Shown in pieces: positions 45,070 through 49,355 of a stretch of DNA of 49,355 nucleotides; the first letter of the stretch is position 1, and each line of letters begins with the position of its first letter. Source of the stretch: Acidobacteriota bacterium. Its GTDB lineage: Bacteria > Acidobacteriota > Terriglobia > Bryobacterales > Bryobacteraceae. Location: the NCBI GenBank assembly GCA_003223115.1, contig QHXW01000148.1, positions 1 to 49,355 of the forward strand. Reading direction: 5' to 3'. The translations under genes were made by a program, and so were the position numbers. The notes beneath the pieces are model-generated. The model had not been told where the DNA came from, made no database searches, and saw nothing but the letters and a program-made list of their open reading frames with translations.

Positions 45070-45914
45070 CTTTGCGATACCGTACGAGGAAACTCACGAA
45101 CGCGCTCATGTTCAGCTTCACTGGAATGTGCGCCCTGGTAAGCGTGTCTGTGCTCTTTTTTATTTTGGGCTATTTGGTGTGGAACGGCGGAAAGTCCCTG
45201 AACCCGGATTTCTTTACGCAGCTTCCGAAACCGCCTGGTGAGGCTGGAGGCGGAATGGCAAATGCGCTAGTGGGCAGCGCCGAGATCGTCTTGATAGCGA
45301 CCATGATCGGACTACCTGTCGGCTTTCTGGGCGGTGTGTACCTGGCCGAATTCGGAGGTACTATGTTTCCGTTCCTGGTCCGCTACGCCGCCGACCTTCT
45401 GAACGGGGTGCCGTCCATCATCCTCGGCATGTTCACTTACTCTCTGATCGTGGTGCCCATGCATCACTTCTCGGCGCTTGCCGGTGGAGTGGCTTTGAGC
45501 GTGATCCTGATTCCCACAACGGTGCGGGCCACCGAGCAGTTTCTGCGCGCGGTGCCCCAGCCGTTGCGCGAAGGAGCATTGGCATTGGGCGCGAGCAAAT
45601 GGCGCGCTGTCAGCAGTGTCGTCGTCCCGGCTGCTCTCCGTGGCGTGGCGACCGGTATGATCCTCGGCATTGCGCGTATCGCGGGCGAAACTGCGCCGCT
45701 GCTTTTCACCAGCTTCAACAACCGCTACTGGAGCACGGGGTTGAACCAACCCGTTGCGTCCATGCCGGTGATGATATTTACCTACGCTATCGCGCCCTAT
45801 GCGGACTGGCATCGGCAGGCTTGGGCCGGAGGACTGGTCCTTTTGCTATTCATGCTTGGAACTAATATTTGTGCCCGGTTGGTCTTGTCTCGAGGACCGT
45901 CCTGGAGAAATTGA
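45066..45914 (+). CDS. pstA: Phosphate ABC transporter permease PstA
   Basis: This 282-residue permease shows [39 protein letters not shown], the docking loop [20 protein letters not shown] and [23 protein letters not shown] 45066 overlaps pstC (ATGA). It pairs with PstC to form the phosphate channel. Confidence 0.95.
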   Translation: MTLRYRTRKLTNALMFSFTGMCALVSVSVLFFILGYLVWNGGKSLNPDFFTQLPKPPGEAGGGMANALVGSAEIVLIATMIGLPVGFLGGVYLAEFGGTMFPFLVRYAADLLNGVPSIILGMFTYSLIVVPMHHFSALAGGVALSVILIPTTVRATEQFLRAVPQPLREGALALGASKWRAVSSVVVPAALRGVATGMILGIARIAGETAPLLFTSFNNRYWSTGLNQPVASMPVMIFTYAIAPYADWHRQAWAGGLVLLLFMLGTNICARLVLSRGPSWRN

Positions 45915-45916
45915 TC

Positions 45917-46735
45917 GTGCGGACCACCTTCCATTCGTTGACGAAAGCTTCTTCTCTCGAAGATACGGACTCGAGTGTACGCCAGCAAACTTTACCCAAG
46001 CTCAAGATCTCCAACCTGAACTTTTACTATGGCTCGTACCAGGCACTGCATAATATTTCGCTCGACATTGCAGCCAACCGGATCACTGCTCTCATTGGAC
46101 CGTCGGGGTGCGGAAAATCTACCTTTCTGCGTGTGCTCAACCGTATGCATGAAACCATTCGCGACACACGTGTCACAGGCGAGGTGCTGGTGGACGGGGA
46201 GAGCGCGCTGGCAATGGACGTTGCCACTCTCCGGCGCCGCGTCGGTATGGTATTCCAGAAGCCCAACCCGTTCCCCAAATCGGTGTTCGACAATGTAGCT
46301 TATGGCTTGCGCCTGGGCGGCGTCAGGGGTGCCGAATTACGACATGCCGTCGAACGCAGTGTGAAGCGCGCGGCGCTGTGGGACGAAGTGAAGGATCAAC
46401 TGCATCGCTCGGCCTACGATCTTTCCGGCGGTCAACAGCAGCGGCTTTGCATCGCCCGGGCACTGGCCGTCGATCCGGAAGTGCTTTTGCTCGATGAGCC
46501 GAGTTCGGCGCTCGATCCCATCGCTACAGCCAAAATCGAAGAACTTCTTTTCGGTTTGAAGGATAATTGTACGATTGTGATTGTGACTCATAATATGCAG
46601 CAGGCGGCGCGTATCGCTGACGACACCGGGTTTTTCCTGCTGGGCAAGTTGATCGAATTCGATAAGACTACAGTCATCTTCGAAACACCGGCCAGAAAAG
46701 AGACCGAAGATTACATCACGGGCAGGTTTGGTTAA
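45917..46735 (+). CDS. pstB: Phosphate ABC transporter ATPase PstB
   Basis: This protein has 272 residues from GTG 45917, which has GGAG (45904-45907) 9 bases before it. The frame is open upstream to GTG 45869 inside pstA; TTG 45911 is also possible. Walker A is [12 protein letters not shown]-loop [20 protein letters not shown] signature [15 protein letters not shown], Walker [14 protein letters not shown] and the switch His [12 protein letters not shown]. About 20 unusual residues precede the canonical PstB start. Confidence 0.95.
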   Translation: MRTTFHSLTKASSLEDTDSSVRQQTLPKLKISNLNFYYGSYQALHNISLDIAANRITALIGPSGCGKSTFLRVLNRMHETIRDTRVTGEVLVDGESALAMDVATLRRRVGMVFQKPNPFPKSVFDNVAYGLRLGGVRGAELRHAVERSVKRAALWDEVKDQLHRSAYDLSGGQQQRLCIARALAVDPEVLLLDEPSSALDPIATAKIEELLFGLKDNCTIVIVTHNMQQAARIADDTGFFLLGKLIEFDKTTVIFETPARKETEDYITGRFG

Positions 46736-46752
46736 TCGCGTCGAGGGTAAAT

Positions 46753-47415
46753 TTGCGTCACTTTATCGAACAACTGAATTTATTACAGAACCGGCTGCTC
46801 GAAATGGGCGGCCTAGTCGAATCGGCCGTCCACCAAAGCGTGCTTGCGGTGGTGGAGCGCAGCGAGGAACTGGCGCGGCGAGTCCTCGACAACGAAGACC
46901 GGATCAATCACCTGGAAATCGAGATCGATGAAATGGCGATCCGCCTCCTGGCGCTTCAACAACCAATGGCCGGAGACCTGCGCCTGCTTACTGCGGCAAT
47001 CAAGATCAATACAGATCTGGAACGGATGGGAGATCTGGCGGTGAATATCGCACAGCGAACGTTGACGTTGCTTCATTTGTCGCCGGTAAAGCCACTGATC
47101 GATATTCCGCGCATGGCAAACCTGGTGGAATCGATGGTCCACAAGAGCTTGGATGCGTTTGTAAAACGGGAGCCTGACCTGGCCCGCGGTGTTCTGGTTT
47201 CCGACGACACCGTCGATCATCTTCGCGACTCAATCCATGAGGAACTGATCGCTTTTATGCAGAGTGATCCAACCGTCATTCCGCAGGCGGTCGACCTGAT
47301 TCTGGTGGCGCGTCATCTGGAGCGCATCGCAGATCACGCGACCAACATCGCCGAAGACACGCTGTTTCTGATTAAAGGCATTGACGTTCGTCACCACGCT
47401 GAACCGAAGCTCTAG
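46753..47415 (+). CDS. phoU: Phosphate signalling protein PhoU
   Basis: This 220-residue protein starts at TTG 46753 behind GAGGG (46742-46746). Two PhoU three-helix repeats are visible, each with the metal-binding ExxxD motif: NTDLERMGDLAVNIA and ARHLERIADHATNIAEDTLF. PhoU restrains PhoR signalling and PstSCAB uptake when phosphate is plentiful. It is the last gene of the Pho-box operon. Confidence 0.95.
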   Translation: MRHFIEQLNLLQNRLLEMGGLVESAVHQSVLAVVERSEELARRVLDNEDRINHLEIEIDEMAIRLLALQQPMAGDLRLLTAAIKINTDLERMGDLAVNIAQRTLTLLHLSPVKPLIDIPRMANLVESMVHKSLDAFVKREPDLARGVLVSDDTVDHLRDSIHEELIAFMQSDPTVIPQAVDLILVARHLERIADHATNIAEDTLFLIKGIDVRHHAEPKL

Positions 47416-47534
47416 CTTCCGATGTGCGATTGGACACATGAGCGGTCCGGCTCGGCGCTACTCGTGCCGATGCTGGCGATCACATACGAGCAAAGCGGAT
47501 GACCGGCATGCGACTTCGTTACTCTCGCAGAAAA

Positions 47535-47940
47535 TCAAGCGGTTGTGCACTGACTTGTTTTTGACGAAGGACAACGCCGGCGTATGAGAAGAATCGTCTG
47601 ATCGTCGGTCTGCTTTCCGTGGCGGCGTGGGACCACATCGGCGCGCGCCTGCCGCAAACGGCGGTACTGCTCGGACAGGCGGCGGACGCGGGCGCGCTGA
47701 TCCACGCCCAGCGAGCGCATGCGCGTTCGGCCGGCCTCGCTCCAGGAAAGCACCGTGGCCGGATGGCGTTGGCCGCGCGGAATAGCGCAGTGGCAACCCG
47801 GATTGTCTCGATTTGATAGACCGAGCCTTTGATCAATTCGCCGACCTGGAGAATTTGCCTCAACTGGCGGCCATACTCTGCCGCCAGGTCACCAAGGATC
47901 TGTCGTTGGTCGGCGGCGACATCGGCAACAGGCGCGGGTG
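47535..47940 (-). pseudogene. Frameshifted DUF6788-like gene remnant
   Basis: On the minus strand one frame gives ILGDLAAEYGRQLRQILQVG and ELIKGSVYQIET. The reading then continues in another frame as NPGCHCAIPRGQRHPATVL and SWSEAGRTRMRSLGVDQRAR, then VRRLSEQYRRLRQARADVV. Together they follow the DUF6788 plan: GSVY start, a Cys-x-Cys near the middle, an aromatic strand with GKTR-like turn, and a C-terminal helix. The frame changes at about 47806-47820. Such genes are often found beside transposases, which fits the IS110 remnant nearby. Confidence 0.45.
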
Positions 47941-48489
47941 CACTTCATGGCTTTATGGCCAATCAAAGCATCGCGTAAAGCTAACTTGGCCACGATACAC
48001 TTTCACGGTACATGATTTCTTTTTGAATGTTCTGGAGCTGACCGAGCTGACCGGCCAACTCTGTTTGCACCTCGGTTGTCAGCGTAAGCGATCTTAGAAT
48101 CAAACAGATTGGTCGGTCAACCAGCAAAAAATGCAGGCGTCGCGAATTTTTAGTCGAATCGCCCTGCGCAGTGTGTGAAACGCAAGTCAAAATAAGGTCT
48201 GACTCAGGCCGTCACCACTGCTCGACGCACCGAACTGAGGAGCATGCCGGGGCTGGTTGCGTTTGTGCATGATCAGCAATTCGCGCTACTGAAAACAAAT
48301 GCGTTGATTAGGCATTTTTGCGCCGGAAGTCCGGAAATGCTGGGGTTGAGAGCGAGACGGGAGTTCGGATCGAGGCGAGTGCCAATTCGGCGAAAAGGCA
48401 GACCACTCCCGGCGCCGCGAGAGATCAGTTCTGCGGACCAAAGTGTGATGGTTTTTGCGGATCGCCGGTAAGATTTAGCCGCATCCGGA

Positions 48490-48600
48490 GGGCTTAACAC
48501 AAGCGATGCTGGTTATCCAGCCTGAGGTCCTAACAGCGACAGTATGGATCTTCGACCCATTGGGGCCCGCGGTGGCTTGACCAGCCTTGGCGGAAGCTCA
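48490..48600. other. Structured noncoding flank of the IS110 remnant
   Basis: A stem-loop with ATGG (48544-48547) pairing CCAT (48557-48560), plus an inner TC/GA pair, is followed by GGCT/AGCC pairing around TGACC at about 48573-48585. It lies just beyond the 3' end of the transposase remnant. In IS110/IS1111 elements a noncoding end encodes the bridge RNA, so this could be a relic of it. The link is only by position. Confidence 0.2.
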
Positions 48601-48641
48601 CGGTGCGAATCCTGCTGACGATTTATAACCCGCTCTCCCAG

Positions 48642-49297
48642 CTACTCGGCGGCCGGGGTCACTGCCACCTGAAAGCCAAGTTTTGTCAGTCGTTGCACCA
48701 AGCGGCGTTTCACGTGGTCTTTGTTGAGAACATCGAAGAAGTCAGCGCCCAACTCCCGATAGCGTTCCTTGTTCCTGAGGATCTCGTAGGCCACTACCAA
48801 GAGGCTGTGGGCGACAGCGATCAGGGCGCGTTTCTTGCCCCGCCGAGCCGCAATCCGCCCGAACTGAGCGGCAAAGTAGGTGAGGTGTCCTTGCTGTGCG
48901 CCGCAGCCCACGCCGCTTCACACATCGTCCGACGTAACCACACATCTCCCTTGCGTGTCTTGCCGCTCATCCGTTTCCCCGCACTCTCGTTATTGCCCGG
49001 ACATAACGCCGCCCAACTGGCCACGTGGGCCGAGGTGGGGAATTGCTCCATGTTCACTCCCAGTTCGGCCACCATGCTGGAAGCGGTCGTCAACCCAATG
49101 CCTGGCAATTCCATCCAGAGGCGGATGGCTTCCTCTCGCGGTGACGGCGGCAGCGGTGCGTCGGCAGGGATCCCGATCGATGTGCAAATCGCCGACTCCC
49201 AGCAACCCTCGTACTTTCTTGTGGCTTTGCAAATGTCCATGCACGCGCTCGTAGGGGAGTAATTATGCCTTTCGCGCGAATCGCTCCAGGTAATCAC
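48642..49297 (-). mobile_element. IS110-family transposase remnant, frameshifted
   Basis: The C-terminal Transposase_20 domain is clear: ELPGIGLTTASSMVAELGVN, then HVASWAALCPGNNESAGKRM, SGKTRKGDVWLRRTM and CEAAWAAAHSKDT. The frame then shifts, and the C-terminus continues in another frame as YFAAQFGRIAARRGKKRALI, AVAHSLLVVAYEILRNKERY, RELGADFFDVLNKDHVKRRL to TAG 48642-48644. The shift coincides with a tandem 5-mer AGGTGAGGTG (48878-48887, plus strand); removing one copy restores the frame. Sequence from about 49230 to the window edge is not recognisably IS110, so the N-terminal DEDD half is missing, decayed or beyond the edge. Confidence 0.8.
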
Positions 49298-49355
49298 TCC
49301 ACCATCGCGCGCGCCCGGCTGCGTCGAAGGAACTCTGCCAATACCGAGTCAGCTC

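Larger units (their letters stand above)
47416..48641. other. 1.2-kb degenerate region with no intact gene
   Basis: Between phoU and the transposase remnant no intact gene was found. The stretch holds the frameshifted DUF6788-like remnant on the minus strand (about 47535-47940) and a further minus-strand fragment upstream of it (LTLTTEVQTELAGQLGQLQN, about 48010-48085) that may be its N-terminus. The stretch 48100-48640 is noncoding with small hairpins. It looks like mobile-element debris. Confidence 0.5.

Noticed and set aside
48603-49262. Plus-strand open frame of 219 codons
   Set aside because: It is antisense to the IS110 transposase fragments, whose minus-strand translation matches a known family; the plus frame has no recognisable domain.
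1-49355. Search for tRNA, rRNA and CRISPR arrays
   Set aside because: No cloverleaf with a matching T-arm, no rRNA-like conserved blocks and no regularly spaced repeats were seen by eye; a tRNA or rRNA scan would settle it.

Overview
The window looks like a chromosomal segment of an Acidobacteriota bacterium, most likely of the Bryobacterales/Solibacter group. This is an inference from three things: GC-rich coding with NTG starts, a large Oar-like TonB-dependent receptor (carboxypeptidase-regulatory domain plus plug plus barrel), and a broken surface protein with an InlB-like repeat and a Solibacter-type (TIGR03437-like) tail. Genes are dense and many overlap by ATGA or TAATG, so most of the window is a few long operons.

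Left part (1-16.5 kb). After a broken surface-protein gene come a leftward LuxR-type response regulator and a TonB-like protein. Divergent to them is a complete rightward Tad/Flp type IVb pilus operon: PilZ protein, two TadE-type pseudopilins, TadG, a polytopic GT-C-like membrane protein, three tandem Flp prepilins (the third only 58 codons), CpaB/RcpC, CpaC/RcpA secretin, CpaE/TadZ, CpaF/TadA ATPase, TadB, TadC and a 32-residue membrane peptide. Tandem hairpins follow. The prepilin peptidase (CpaA/TadV) is not in the operon; it lies about 15 kb downstream on the other strand, next to a DUF5658-like gene.

Middle part (16.8-31.1 kb). A tightly coupled four-gene operon encodes a terpene-cyclase-like repeat protein, a Tat-lipoprotein DUF362 protein, a GT-C-like membrane protein and a small membrane protein. 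A surface-glycan style region follows: a dolichol-phosphate-mannose-synthase-like GT2, a paralogue of the tad-operon membrane protein, an FkbM methyltransferase, a decayed methyltransferase, a GT2, a second methyltransferase and two more polytopic proteins, one with C-terminal TPRs. Between 23.4 and 25.8 kb the DNA is AT-richer and decayed.

Right part (31.3-49.4 kb). After the prepilin peptidase come a class III sirtuin, a small conserved protein, the TonB-dependent receptor, and an operon of TPR protein, ClC channel with CBS-like tail and PhoR-like histidine kinase. A three-unit, 11-bp-period Pho-box-like element then precedes a DcaP-like porin and pstS-pstC-pstA-pstB-phoU. The last 2 kb is a graveyard: a frameshifted DUF6788-like gene and an IS110-family transposase broken by a 5-bp tandem duplication.

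No rRNA, tRNA or CRISPR array was seen. The least explained parts are the GT-C-like protein translationally coupled to the pilin genes, the terpene-cyclase-like/DUF362 operon, and the micro-ORF closing the tad operon.
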